Source: JACMMS01 sp043758775 (GTDB lineage: Bacteria > Pseudomonadota > Gammaproteobacteria > Burkholderiales > Methylophilaceae). From it: 64,000 nucleotides of DNA. The position numbers and the translations under genes were made by a program. The stretch covers positions 20,446 to 84,445 of the forward strand of contig JAYVMU010000010.1 in the NCBI GenBank assembly GCA_043758775.1. Direction: 5' to 3'. Below the pieces are notes generated by a model. The model saw only the letters and a list, made by a program, of their open reading frames with translations, did no database searches and was not told the origin of the DNA. Below, one piece after another: positions 52,363 through 61,869 of this stretch; positions within the stretch are counted from its first letter, which is position 1; each line of letters begins with the position of its first letter.

Positions 52363-52495
52363 AGAGAATAGGTCATTCAAAGCGAGTTACTTTAATTATG
52401 TAATATCATGTCAACGTGTTATTATTATCCTGCGTTATGCTTGTAGTCTAAATGACTTGTGTTAATCAATATCAATTTATAAAAAAGGGAATATC

Positions 52496-52936
52496 ATGAG
52501 AATTAATTCATTAGTCTTAATAAGTGCGCTTTCTTTCATTGGCATGTCAACAGCTAATATCGCGTTTGCTGAAACTCCAGCAGCTGCCAGCGTAACCGCT
52601 GTGTGTAAAGATGGCACATCCTTTACTGGCACATCGAAAAAAGGCGCCTGCTCAGGCCATAAGGGCGTTAAAGAGTGGGGCGCTGCCGCTCCTGTTGCTG
52701 CAACTAAATCTACTACTGCAGCACCAGCAACAGCAACAGCCGCAACCAAGTCTGCTATGCCTACAACGGCAGCAGCAGGCGGTGGAGCAGGCCAAGTATG
52801 GGTAAACACTGCATCTAAAGTTTACCATTGCCCAGGCAGCAAGTATTATGGCAAAACAAAAGCTGGTTCTTACATGACAGAAGCTGCAGCTAAAGCTGCG
52901 GGCGATCATGCTGATCATGGTAAAGCTTGTAGCTAA
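52496..52936 (+). CDS. Small secreted DUF3761-like protein
   Basis: 146 residues. Sec signal (MRINSLVLISALSFIGMS, ending near AFA|ET). Mature part has a DUF3761-type segment (VCKDGTSFTGTSKKGACSGHKGV), an Ala/Thr-rich linker about residues 65-95, and a second cysteine module (YHCPGSKYYGKTKAGSYM ending GKAC). Periplasmic or secreted; function unknown. The Ala/Thr linker is encoded by GCA/ACA/GCC-type repeats. Confidence 0.75.
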   Translation: MRINSLVLISALSFIGMSTANIAFAETPAAASVTAVCKDGTSFTGTSKKGACSGHKGVKEWGAAAPVAATKSTTAAPATATAATKSAMPTTAAAGGGAGQVWVNTASKVYHCPGSKYYGKTKAGSYMTEAAAKAAGDHADHGKACS

Positions 52937-52970
52937 ATAAACTTTACATACAAGATTGTTTTGTGACAAC

Positions 52971-52998
52971 ATCGGCCACCCTTTAAACGGTGGCCGAT
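52971..52998. terminator. Hairpin after the DUF3761-like gene
   Basis: ATCGGCCACC and GGTGGCCGAT form a perfect 10-bp stem with an eight-base loop. The following TGCTTGTG is only weakly T-rich, so termination is likely but not certain. Confidence 0.6.
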
Positions 52999-53112
52999 TG
53001 CTTGTGTGCCGTCAAGCCATCAAATAAAGATATATCCTCGAATTTGTTGAGCTGGCTGAAGTGGCTTTTTGTAAGTAATGCCTGATTTTATATAACAGTT
53101 AACTCATCAATG

Positions 53113-54354
53113 TTAGTGATTGATTTCTAAACTTTTAATATCTAAATTTCTTAATTTTGGTGCTAGCTTGGCAGTGGCAGATACTACGCCTAATGTCATT
53201 ATTCCGCCAAATATTACCGAAGGTACTAAACCCATCAAACGCGCGGCAACTCCAGATTCAAATGCGCCTAACTCATTTGACGAGCCAATAAAAATGCCGT
53301 TTATGGCGGATACGCGTCCACGCATACCATCTGGTGTGGCGAGCTGTAAAATGGTAGTGCGTATCACAACCGAAACGCCATCAAATATACCAGACAGCAA
53401 TAGAATAAAGAATCCCAACCAAAAATAGCGGTTGAGTGCAAAGCAGATAATGCATAAACCAAACCCAGCAATTGCACTTAACAGCCAGTGCCCACTGTGC
53501 ACTCTAATAGGGTGGCGTGCAAAGTACACTCCTGTGATGATGGCACCTACGGCAGGCGCTGCCCGCAAAATGCCTAAAGCCTCTGGGCCAGTCTGATAAA
53601 TGTCGTGAATAAATGCTGGCAGCATGGCAACTGCCCCTCCAAACAACACGGCAAACATGTCCAACGCTTGGGCACCAAACAAAATTTGGTTACTAAACAC
53701 AAAGCGTAGTCCTTCACCGATACTAGTGAATATGGGCGCACTCTCTGCTGGAGGCGGTTCTTTTATTTTGAGTGATAATAAAGCTATGGCGGCGCCTATG
53801 CTTAGCACCGTAGCGAGAGAGTATGCGATAGTTTTGCTGGCAAATCCCACTAGCAAACCACCTAAAGCTGGACCGATAACTAAGCCTATTTGAAATACCG
53901 AGCTGCCAATTCCAGAAGCACGTGCATATTCCTGACGCGGTAAAATAAGGGCAAATAAAGAGCTGTAGGTGGGCGCAATAAAGGCGCGTGCAAGGCCGTT
54001 AAACGCAATTGAGCCGTAGATCCAAAACAATGCATCGCTACCTATCCAGCCTGCCGCCACCGCTGCTAGTGTGAGGGCGTTGATACAAAGCATAACTGCA
54101 GCAAGTATGCCAAATAGACGTCGTGAATGGTGATCTATCAGATAACCAGCAAATAGAGCACTACACATATAGGGAATGACTTCTGCTAAGCCTATTAAGC
54201 CAAGCGCTAGCGTATCGTGCGTGAGTTCGTACATATGCCAGCCAACGACTACCGCCATTATTTGGTAGGCGAGAACTATTTGGATGCGATAAGCTAAAAG
54301 CTTGATAAAGGCGTGATTGTGATAATGAAATATCGGATGATTAAGAAATTGCAC
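53113..54354 (-). CDS. MFS transporter (exporter type)
   Basis: 413 residues from a GTG preceded by AGGAAA; a TTG at 54384 is an alternative without a site. About ten to twelve membrane segments with the MFS_3-type features: AGYLIDHHSRRLFG loop between segments 2 and 3, GPALGGLLVGFASK and TPDGMRGRVSAING in the second half. Similar to EntS-like exporters; substrate unknown. It ends a run of minus-strand genes. Confidence 0.82.
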   Translation of the reverse strand: MQFLNHPIFHYHNHAFIKLLAYRIQIVLAYQIMAVVVGWHMYELTHDTLALGLIGLAEVIPYMCSALFAGYLIDHHSRRLFGILAAVMLCINALTLAAVAAGWIGSDALFWIYGSIAFNGLARAFIAPTYSSLFALILPRQEYARASGIGSSVFQIGLVIGPALGGLLVGFASKTIAYSLATVLSIGAAIALLSLKIKEPPPAESAPIFTSIGEGLRFVFSNQILFGAQALDMFAVLFGGAVAMLPAFIHDIYQTGPEALGILRAAPAVGAIITGVYFARHPIRVHSGHWLLSAIAGFGLCIICFALNRYFWLGFFILLLSGIFDGVSVVIRTTILQLATPDGMRGRVSAINGIFIGSSNELGAFESGVAARLMGLVPSVIFGGIMTLGVVSATAKLAPKLRNLDIKSLEINH

Positions 54355-54420
54355 GTAGTTTCCTAGGGTAAAGCATCTTGTCAAAAAAGCGGCTTTGAGG
54401 CGCTTTTAATCAAAGGACTT

Positions 54421-55929
54421 TTATTTTGTATCAACTGTGGGTTTTAAATCGAAGGCAATGCAAATACGCTCTTCATCGGCAGTGTAGGGAATGGTACGAT
54501 GAAACAATGAGGATGGAAATAGCACAATATCGCCAACATTGGGCATGACATTAGCCACAGGGAAATTGCCATGTTTTTGTGGGTAATTATCGCCATGATT
54601 ACCATACTCAAATGCACCTTCGTCAGCCGCTTGTTTATTGCTAGGCATGGCTAAATACACTGCGCCGCTAATCCAGCCTATTTCGTGGATGTGCGAAGTG
54701 AGGTGACCACCTTGATGCATTTTTACATACCAGGAACTGGTAAATTCTAATTCGCCTGGAAATGATTTGATCAGTTCGCAATCCGCATCTGCAAATTTAT
54801 TTTTGTAATTGATAAATTCTTGTTTAATGAGTTCGGCTAAGGCTCTGAAAGAGGCTTCTGGACGCTTAAACAGATTGCCTGCTGATTGCTGGCCATAATG
54901 CAGCATGCCTTGTTTACGCTCGGCTATATTGGCGTGATGGATGTCATGTAACAAGTCTTTCAATAACTTGCTATCAGGCGCAGCGAGTGGTGGAATAGCT
55001 TTTTGGTAAACGAAATCCAGTGGATTTTTACAGAAGTTATAAGGATCAGGCTCGTTAAAATTAATGCTGTAATGCGTAGAAAGTGTCGCGACAAACGGCG
55101 CAGTATGTTTACCTTCTTTCATGAGAACATCGAGCTTGGCTTTAAACTCAGCAAAACGCTGTGCTTTATACAGGCAATATAAGCTGCGTGCTTGCCAGTC
55201 GTCCAATTGCGAACGTTCAAAATATGGAATTGCCTCGTCAAATTGCTTGGCTAGATATAAAAACTCCGCCATGTTGTAATTGGCATTCGCATGCTGTAGA
55301 TTAAGTTTTAGCGTGGTTTGATAGTTTTTTACCGCCAAATCCATATTGCCTTGGTCACGTAAGGTTTCGCCTAGGTTGTTATAAGCATCCGCGTAATTGG
55401 GAAATAATTGAATGGCTTTTTCATAGCTTGCTACCGCATCATCTAACCGCCCTTGGTCGCGCAAGGCGGTGGCAAGGTTAAAGTAGCCGCGCGCATCAGG
55501 GTTGATATTAATTGCTTTGCGATAACTGGCGACGGCTTCTTCCAGCTTGCCTTGTTTTTGTAATAAGGTGCCCAAGTTGCCGTAAGCCTCAAAGAACTTG
55601 GGGTTTAGCTGTATGGCTTTGCGATAACTCACTGTGGCGGCATCGAGTTCACCTGTATTCATTAGAGCAATACCTAGGTTAAAGTGCAAATCTGGCATGT
55701 TGGGTTGTAAGCGCAGCGCGTGACGATAGTTGATAATGGCCTCTTCCACTTTGCCCAGGCCGCCTGAAGCAATGCCCAGTACATTGTGTAAAATAAAAGT
55801 ATTTGGGTAGGCCTGTATGAGTGATTTTGCTAAAATTTCTGCTTGTGCAAGTTGCCCGTTATTCAGCAAATTGAGCAACGGCTGAACTTCGTTCTGTGCG
55901 GGTTGTTTGTTAGATGAAGATGGTTTCAT
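54421..55929 (-). CDS. TPR protein with 2OG-Fe(II) oxygenase-like domain
   Basis: 502 residues. The N-terminal half (about 15-260) holds at least six TPR units with the AxYRKAIQLNP pattern (NYRHALRLQPNMPDLHFNLG, SYRKAIQLNPKFFEAYGNLG). The C-terminal ~200 residues match putative 2OG-Fe(II) oxygenases: GHLTSHIHEIGWISGAVYLA with the first His ligand region and GDIVLFPSSLFHRTIPY with the distal His. Substrate unknown. 18 bases separate it from the YihY-like gene upstream. Confidence 0.83.
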   Translation of the reverse strand: MKPSSSNKQPAQNEVQPLLNLLNNGQLAQAEILAKSLIQAYPNTFILHNVLGIASGGLGKVEEAIINYRHALRLQPNMPDLHFNLGIALMNTGELDAATVSYRKAIQLNPKFFEAYGNLGTLLQKQGKLEEAVASYRKAININPDARGYFNLATALRDQGRLDDAVASYEKAIQLFPNYADAYNNLGETLRDQGNMDLAVKNYQTTLKLNLQHANANYNMAEFLYLAKQFDEAIPYFERSQLDDWQARSLYCLYKAQRFAEFKAKLDVLMKEGKHTAPFVATLSTHYSINFNEPDPYNFCKNPLDFVYQKAIPPLAAPDSKLLKDLLHDIHHANIAERKQGMLHYGQQSAGNLFKRPEASFRALAELIKQEFINYKNKFADADCELIKSFPGELEFTSSWYVKMHQGGHLTSHIHEIGWISGAVYLAMPSNKQAADEGAFEYGNHGDNYPQKHGNFPVANVMPNVGDIVLFPSSLFHRTIPYTADEERICIAFDLKPTVDTK

Positions 55930-55947
55930 AAGAGTGAAATATTAAGA

Positions 55948-57237
55948 TTATTTATGTTGTAGTCTGGTGGCCATTTCACGTAAAAACTGCATGGCAACCC
56001 TAGGTTCGTCGGTGAGTAATGTTTCAATTTGCTCGGGGTAAATGACAATAATCTCGGCTTTTTTAGAGGCAACAATTGCATCGGCCGTGGCTGGGCTGTC
56101 GCTTAATAAAGCCATTTCACCAAAATAATCACCTACTTGCAATTGGCGTATAGTAATTTCTTTTTGTACCAGATTGACTGCGCCACTCACAATATAATAA
56201 AGTTTACTTTCAGTGTTGCCCGTTTCAAAAACATAATCACCTAAATGTAAGCTGATGCCGTAACGCTTTAATAATGTTTCTTTGTAAAATGGAATATTCA
56301 TCGAGCTGCCGTCAAATAGGCCTTTGAGCAATAGCATATCTTTTTTACGTAAAGTGGCGATCAGCTCAGTGCCAAGTAAAAATACGGCAAAGTTAAAATA
56401 CAACCAGGTGATAGCAATAAACATGGTTTTCATGCCACCAAATACTGCGCCGTAGTTCTGGTCTACTGATAAAAATAGGCCAAAAGCAGGACGCACCATC
56501 AGCCATAATAATGCCGTGAAAAATGAGCCTATGAGTAAATGCCTAATCACCACCCGCATAGGGAAAAATATATGGTAAAACAAAGCCATTAACAAAGTAG
56601 TCAAGGCGAGTGAGCCTGCAGTGCCTAGTAAATCTAGCCCTGAGGCGGGTAGTAAGCTACCTAAAAATAAAATTACTCTCTCTATGACTAAGCCAGCAAA
56701 AGTAAATAAAAATAACAAAAACAAAATGCCTAATACGGCAAATATATCTTTGACCTTGCGTCTGACATATGAGGGAGCCTCTATTAAAGAGGATATGGTG
56801 TAAAACGCTGAGCGCATGGCCCCAGCTAAAGGCGTGACTGTCCACATCAGCAAAAAAAGCCCAAGTGCGCCCCAAACAGCTTTTTGTTTGGATGCCGCGT
56901 AAACCTCTACCATGATGTTGCCGCTTAAGTCTGGCACTAGATTGCCAGTTAGAATAGCTAATTTAACAATAGCGTAGTCTGATGAAATAACTAAATGGCT
57001 GAGTAAAAAGAAAATCAGCAACACCATTGGAATAAGTGCAAACAAAGCATAAAACGATAGTGATGCAGAAAGCCCCAACACGTTATGACGTGTAAAGCCC
57101 TTAAATGTTTCCTGAAACACAAACATGGGTGTTTTATAACGTTGTTTCGCTACGGCTTCGAGTGATGCCGCGAGCGCTGAGTGATTTACAAATTGCTTAA
57201 TTTGTTGCAATTTTTCTTGATGACGCTTCATCGACAA
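55948..57237 (-). CDS. YihY/BrkB membrane protein fused to a cyclic-nucleotide-binding domain
   Basis: 429 residues. Residues about 25-300 are YihY/BrkB with six hydrophobic segments (NVLGLSASLSFYALFALIPM at the first, NYGAVFGGMKTMFIAITWLY late). Residues about 305-425 are a cNMP-type fold: LYYIVSGAVNLVQKEITIRQ and VGDYFGEMALLSDSP. The phosphate-binding Arg usually found (PRSA) is replaced by Ala (PATA), so canonical cNMP binding is doubtful. The membrane part is a putative transporter or RNase BN misnomer family; function unknown. Confidence 0.85.
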   Translation of the reverse strand: MSMKRHQEKLQQIKQFVNHSALAASLEAVAKQRYKTPMFVFQETFKGFTRHNVLGLSASLSFYALFALIPMVLLIFFLLSHLVISSDYAIVKLAILTGNLVPDLSGNIMVEVYAASKQKAVWGALGLFLLMWTVTPLAGAMRSAFYTISSLIEAPSYVRRKVKDIFAVLGILFLLFLFTFAGLVIERVILFLGSLLPASGLDLLGTAGSLALTTLLMALFYHIFFPMRVVIRHLLIGSFFTALLWLMVRPAFGLFLSVDQNYGAVFGGMKTMFIAITWLYFNFAVFLLGTELIATLRKKDMLLLKGLFDGSSMNIPFYKETLLKRYGISLHLGDYVFETGNTESKLYYIVSGAVNLVQKEITIRQLQVGDYFGEMALLSDSPATADAIVASKKAEIIVIYPEQIETLLTDEPRVAMQFLREMATRLQHK

Positions 57238-57278
57238 AGAGTAAGTGGCCTTTATAGTATGTAATCTAAATAGCTTAA

Positions 57279-58280
57279 TTATAGCAGTTGCTTAAATTGT
57301 TCAGTGGCAGCTACCAGTGCAGAGGTAATACCAGGCTCCATGGCAGAATGCCCTGCATCGGCAACTATATGTAACGTTGCTTCTGGCATGATTTGCGCAA
57401 GCTCCCATGCAGTTTGTGGTGGGCATACCATGTCATAGCGCCCCTGCACAATGACTGTAGGAATATGGCGCAAGTTTTTGGCTTGCTCAAGTAGTGCATC
57501 GCCATCCACAAAACAGGCATGCTTAATATAGTGCATTTGTACGCGGGCACGGGCAAGTTCAATTAGGTCTTCTTTTTCAATATTAACTTGATTGGTCTGA
57601 GTAGCTGTTGTTGCGTCTGCATTAGACTCTGTTGCAGGTTGTGCAGGCATTAAACGTAAAATACTGCTTTCAAACGCATTCCATTGCCGTGATGCGGCAA
57701 CATTACTATTGGTATCATCAGAAAAAACCAAGTCGTAATAGGCAGAAAAAACATTAAGTTGCAGATGTGCCGGCAAGTAATTGACCAATTGCTGCCAGTT
57801 TTCAGGGAAGAAGTGTTTTACTTCGCCTAAAAACCAATCTAATTCACTTTGGCGACTTAAAAAGATACCACGCAAAATCAAACCTTGCACTGCGTCTTGA
57901 TGTTTAATCGTATAAGCTAACGCTAATGTGCTGCCCCATGAGCCACCAAATACTAGCCATTTACCAATATTAAGATGCATACGTAATGCTTCAATGTCTG
58001 CTACTAAATCAGAGGTGGTGTTGTTTGTGGTGTTGCCTAAAGGTTTGCTACGACCACATCCGCGTTGGTCTAACAATATAATACGGTAATATTTTGGGTC
58101 GAAAAAACGACGTTGCGATGGGTTGCAGCCACTACCTGGGCCGCCATGCAAAAAAACGACAGGCTTGCCCTGAGGGTTGCCGCACTCCTCAAAGTAAATT
58201 TGATGAGAATCAGTTACTTTTAACCAGTCATTATGGTAAAAATCGAGTTCCGGATACAGATTGTATGAGGTTTGTAACAT
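57279..58280 (-). CDS. pip: Prolyl aminopeptidase
   Basis: 333-residue alpha/beta hydrolase that removes N-terminal proline. HGGPGSGCNPSQRRFFDP (oxyanion hole), nucleophile elbow GGSWGSTLALAY, and a C-terminal His in ADAGHSAMEPG. A Ser/Thr/Asn-rich insertion around residues 210-230 is longer than usual. It is the first gene of a minus-strand run and is divergent from xoxF. Confidence 0.92.
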   Translation of the reverse strand: MLQTSYNLYPELDFYHNDWLKVTDSHQIYFEECGNPQGKPVVFLHGGPGSGCNPSQRRFFDPKYYRIILLDQRGCGRSKPLGNTTNNTTSDLVADIEALRMHLNIGKWLVFGGSWGSTLALAYTIKHQDAVQGLILRGIFLSRQSELDWFLGEVKHFFPENWQQLVNYLPAHLQLNVFSAYYDLVFSDDTNSNVAASRQWNAFESSILRLMPAQPATESNADATTATQTNQVNIEKEDLIELARARVQMHYIKHACFVDGDALLEQAKNLRHIPTVIVQGRYDMVCPPQTAWELAQIMPEATLHIVADAGHSAMEPGITSALVAATEQFKQLL

Positions 58281-58363
58281 AATTTAATTTGAAGCTTTCT
58301 ATATGATTTTATTGAACAATTTTTGTTATATTGCCATGCTAAAAGATGTATAGTCAATGATAA

Positions 58364-58468
58364 ATGCAAAATTTGTTAACAAATTGTAACGAAAGTATTG
58401 CAATTCGTATTTGGGTGTACTAATATGCTCTACGCACATGCAAATGTCGCACGAAAACAAATGCAAAT
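58364..58468 (+). promoter_or_regulatory. xoxF promoter region with palindrome and ATGCAAA repeats
   Basis: TTGCAA (58398-58403), 17 bases and TAATAT (58421-58426) make a good sigma-70 promoter, giving a leader of roughly 130 bases. A perfect 16-bp palindrome AATTTGTTAACAAATT (58370-58385) ends 12 bases before the -35. ATGCAAA occurs at 58364, 58438 and 58461, the last two as ATGCAAAT within the leader. Which regulator binds is unknown. The rest of 58281-58562 is AT-rich with nothing else evident. Confidence 0.6.
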
Positions 58469-58562
58469 TCGTAGTCTAATTACCAGAAAATCATGAGTAG
58501 TTAATTATAAATTTTAATTTGTTTTTTACTAAACCCTTAGTAATATAACTTTGGAGATAAAC

Positions 58563-60440
58563 ATGCAAGTTAATAAAATTAAGCTAGCTTTAGGCTTAGT
58601 AGCGGGTATCACATTGGCCATGCCAATGTTAGCTTCTGCTGCAGCTGATCAAGAAGCAGCAATGAAAGATGCCAACAACTGGGCTGGTCCACGTGGTCAA
58701 TACAATAACCAAGGTTACAGCCAATTAGGTCAAATCAACAAAGGTAACGTTAAAAACGTGAAAGCGGCCTGGTCATTTGCCACTGGTGTCAACCGTGGTC
58801 ATGAAGGTTCACCAATTGTTGTGGGTAACATGATGTATGTGCACACGGCCTTCCCGAATAACGTATATGCCTTAAATCTAGACGACAACCAAAAGATCGT
58901 TTGGTCCTATTTCCCTAAACAAGATCCATCCGTACAAGCGGTGTTATGTTGCGATAACGTATCACGTGGCTTAGGCTATGGTGACGGTAAAATCTTCTTG
59001 CAACAAAACGATGGTACTTTAGTGGCTTTAGATGCAAAAACTGGTGCTAAAGTTTGGGATGTTAAAAACACGGACCCAAAAGTCGGTGCGACTAATACCA
59101 ACGCGCCACACGTGCTTAAAGACAAAGTACTGACTGGTTGCTCAGGTGCTGAGTTCGGTGTACGTTGCTTTATCGCTGCATACAACCTCAAAGATGGTTC
59201 TTTAGCTTGGAAAGCTTGGTCAACAGGTCCAGATAAAGATGTATTGATTGGTGATGACTTCAATAAAGCTAACCCACAATACAGTGCGCTGTCTGTGTAC
59301 CAGGATGTCAACGGTGGTAACAAAACAGGTGGCTCATTTAAACCTATTGCTGATAGTCAGTTGAAAATTGGTGAAAAAGACCTTGGTGAACGCACTTGGT
59401 TAAAACCACAAGCGGTGAAAGATGGCTGGCAACATGGTGGTGGCTCTGTATGGGGCTGGTGGCCGTATGATGCACGTACCAACTTAGTCTATTACGGTAC
59501 AGGTAACCCATCCGTATGGAACCCAGATGTCCGTCCAGGCGATAACAAATGGTCGATGACTATTTTTGCCCGTGACTTAGATACCGGTATGGCTAAATGG
59601 GGCATGCAAATGACGCCACATGATGAGTGGGATTACGATGGTATTAACGAAGTGATCTTGTTCGACAAAGGCAACAAAACCTACGCATGGCATCATGACC
59701 GTAACGGCTTCATCTATACATGGGATGCGCATGATGGTACTTTGGTCTCAGCAGAAAAAGTACATCCATTCGTTAACTGGGCTACTAGCATAGATCTGAA
59801 AACAGGCGTGCCTAATAAAACAGCCAGCGGTTCAACGCACCAAGATTACAATGCTAAAGGCGTTTGCCCAGCGGCACTGGGTACTAAAGACCAACAACCA
59901 GCGGCTTACTCACCAAAAACTGGTTTAATGTATACACCACTTAACCACGTTTGTATGACCTACGAGCCAGTTGAGTCTAAATACGTAGCTGGTCAACCTT
60001 GGGTTGGTGCTACTTTAACCATGTTTGCTGGTCCTGATGGTGTGATGGGTGGCTTCGGCGCTTATGATCCAATGACGAACAAAAAAGTATGGTACAACAA
60101 AGAGAAATTCTCTGCTTGGGGTGGTGCTTTAACTACAGCTTCAAACTTAGTGTTCTACGGTACGCTTGATCGTTGGTTCAAAGCGGTTGATGCTAACTCA
60201 GGTAAAGAGTTGTGGAAATTCCAAGTGGGTTCTGGTGTGATTGGTAACGCCTTCACTTACGGACACAAAGGTAAACAATACGTTGGCGTGCTATCAGGGA
60301 TCGGTGGCTGGGCTGGTGTTGCGATGAACCTAGGGATGACTAACCCAACAGACGCACTGGGTGCTGCTGGTGGTTATGCTGAACTCACCAAATACAACGC
60401 GGCTCCTGGCGGCGGTGCATTGAACGTGTTCAGTCTATAA
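58563..60440 (+). CDS. xoxF: Lanthanide-dependent methanol dehydrogenase XoxF
   Basis: 625 residues from the ATG behind TTGGAG. Periplasmic PQQ enzyme oxidising methanol (and often formaldehyde). Sec signal ends near ASA|AA. Adjacent Cys129-Cys130 (VLCCDNVSRG) is the redox disulfide; lanthanide/calcium ligands Glu197 (GAEFG), Asn315 (GTGNPS) and catalytic Asp357, with the extra Asp359 in DEWDYDG that marks XoxF rather than MxaF (which has Ala). Glu to Asn spacing is 118, against 84 in MxaF/XoxF5-type proteins remembered, so a loop of about 30 residues (near 245-280) is inserted; this fits the XoxF4 clade of Methylophilaceae (inference). Confidence 0.96.
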   Translation: MQVNKIKLALGLVAGITLAMPMLASAAADQEAAMKDANNWAGPRGQYNNQGYSQLGQINKGNVKNVKAAWSFATGVNRGHEGSPIVVGNMMYVHTAFPNNVYALNLDDNQKIVWSYFPKQDPSVQAVLCCDNVSRGLGYGDGKIFLQQNDGTLVALDAKTGAKVWDVKNTDPKVGATNTNAPHVLKDKVLTGCSGAEFGVRCFIAAYNLKDGSLAWKAWSTGPDKDVLIGDDFNKANPQYSALSVYQDVNGGNKTGGSFKPIADSQLKIGEKDLGERTWLKPQAVKDGWQHGGGSVWGWWPYDARTNLVYYGTGNPSVWNPDVRPGDNKWSMTIFARDLDTGMAKWGMQMTPHDEWDYDGINEVILFDKGNKTYAWHHDRNGFIYTWDAHDGTLVSAEKVHPFVNWATSIDLKTGVPNKTASGSTHQDYNAKGVCPAALGTKDQQPAAYSPKTGLMYTPLNHVCMTYEPVESKYVAGQPWVGATLTMFAGPDGVMGGFGAYDPMTNKKVWYNKEKFSAWGGALTTASNLVFYGTLDRWFKAVDANSGKELWKFQVGSGVIGNAFTYGHKGKQYVGVLSGIGGWAGVAMNLGMTNPTDALGAAGGYAELTKYNAAPGGGALNVFSL

Positions 60441-60488
60441 TTAAGTCCTAGACTTAACTGATAGAATTAACCGTTAGTTAGTAATATA

Positions 60489-60517
60489 AACACCCCGATA
60501 CGTCGGGGTGTTTTTTT
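60489..60517 (+). terminator. Terminator of xoxF
   Basis: ACACCCCGA / TCGGGGTGT stem with a four-base loop and seven T. It separates xoxF from xoxJ. The rest of 60441-60712 is AT-rich and likely holds the xoxJ promoter, which I could not place. Confidence 0.88.
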
Positions 60518-60712
60518 ATGGTTAATTGGGTTTATATGCAGATTAGTATTTCTAAAAATACAATATGTTTAAAATTATTAATTTAATCAATTAATTAATG
60601 AGAACTTTTTATTTTTAGATGTACTCTATGTAGTACGTGATTTTAAGTTACTTAGCTATTAAGTAATCAAAATTAGTAGTTAGAATAATTATTTTTTGAT
60701 GAGGAATCAACA

Positions 60713-61699
60713 ATGTTAAAACAAATAAAGCCATTAGATGCTTTTAAGAAATTAGGAATGATTGCCTGTATGGTCATGTCAAGCCATCTGGCAATTGCCG
60801 AAGAAGTAAACATTCCTACTATCGATCCAGATGTGGGGCGTATTGGTGAGGTTAGACGTGTTCCGGATTTCAAAGAGTTTAAAGTATGTGCTGACCCAGA
60901 TAACATGCCGTATTCAAATGTTAAGCTAGAAGGCTTTGAAAATAAAATTGCAGCATTACTAGCCGCAGACTTAGGTAAGCCACTTAGTTACGCTTTTGCT
61001 TACGATAGACAAGGTTTTTTAAGAAATACGATTAATGCGATGCGATGCGATGTAATCATGAGTACGACATCAGATAATGACTCACTGCGTACATCAAAAC
61101 CTTACTATCGTACTGGTAATGTGTTTATTTATAAAAAAGATAGAGGCTATAACATTACTAATTGGGATTCCCCTGATTTGAAAAAAGTCTATATTGGTGT
61201 TGTTGGTGAAAGCCCAGCAACAATACCACTTAATGACCATAATTTAATCGAGAATTCGCGCCCTTACCGCTTGCAACGTGATCTCAATTTACCAACTAGC
61301 TTTATCGTTGATGATTTAGTTAAAGGTGATATTGATGTTGCAATTTTATGGGGGCCTATAGGTGGTTACTTTGCTAAAGAAGCAAAAGTGCCACTAGTTG
61401 TTGTGCCAGTTCCTGAGTATGAAGGTGTGAATGCAAAAGGCAAACAGTATTGGAATATTTCAGTAGGTGTGCGTAAAAAAGATAAAGAGCGTATGCAAAT
61501 CATACAAGGCGCACTTGATCGTAACCACGATAAGATTCTTAAAATACTCGATGATTATGGTATTCCACATGTGGCCGTTGTAGATGGTGATAGCTTGGAA
61601 AAAGTCTATCATAAAGATATGAAACAAAATGAAATAAAAGTTAAAGAAGAAAAAACTAGCGAGTCGGAACATGATGCAATAGTTCAAGAAATTAAGTAG
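60713..61699 (+). CDS. xoxJ: Quinoprotein dehydrogenase-associated periplasmic binding protein XoxJ
   Basis: 328 residues with a Sec signal (MIACMVMSSHLAIA|EE). Bacterial solute-binding fold of family 3 type: EFKVCADPDNMPYSN at the N terminus, then NAMRCDVIMSTTSDNDSLR and DVAILWGPIGGYFAKE. XoxJ is thought to help activate or load XoxF. GAGGAA lies before the ATG. The C-terminal ~20 residues are very Lys/Glu-rich. Confidence 0.9.
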   Translation: MLKQIKPLDAFKKLGMIACMVMSSHLAIAEEVNIPTIDPDVGRIGEVRRVPDFKEFKVCADPDNMPYSNVKLEGFENKIAALLAADLGKPLSYAFAYDRQGFLRNTINAMRCDVIMSTTSDNDSLRTSKPYYRTGNVFIYKKDRGYNITNWDSPDLKKVYIGVVGESPATIPLNDHNLIENSRPYRLQRDLNLPTSFIVDDLVKGDIDVAILWGPIGGYFAKEAKVPLVVVPVPEYEGVNAKGKQYWNISVGVRKKDKERMQIIQGALDRNHDKILKILDDYGIPHVAVVDGDSLEKVYHKDMKQNEIKVKEEKTSESEHDAIVQEIK

Positions 61700-61869
61700 A
61701 ATAGCGGATTGTTTTTTGTGATGACGACATAGGTTTATGACCTTAATATGTCAACCAATTAACTAAATAACCGTTAGACGAACAGGAGCTAGGTAGGCTG
61801 CCATATAAAAATAATCACCTAGCCGTGTAAGTCAATACGTAACACAAAGTGAATATATTAGGAGAAATC

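Noticed and set aside
52477..52972. Two minus-strand ORFs over the DUF3761-like gene
   Set aside because: Shadows of its Ala/Thr repeats; no ribosome sites.
58563..60440. mxaF (calcium methanol dehydrogenase)
   Set aside because: The Asp359 after DEWDY and absence of mxaGIJ-type neighbours point to XoxF.
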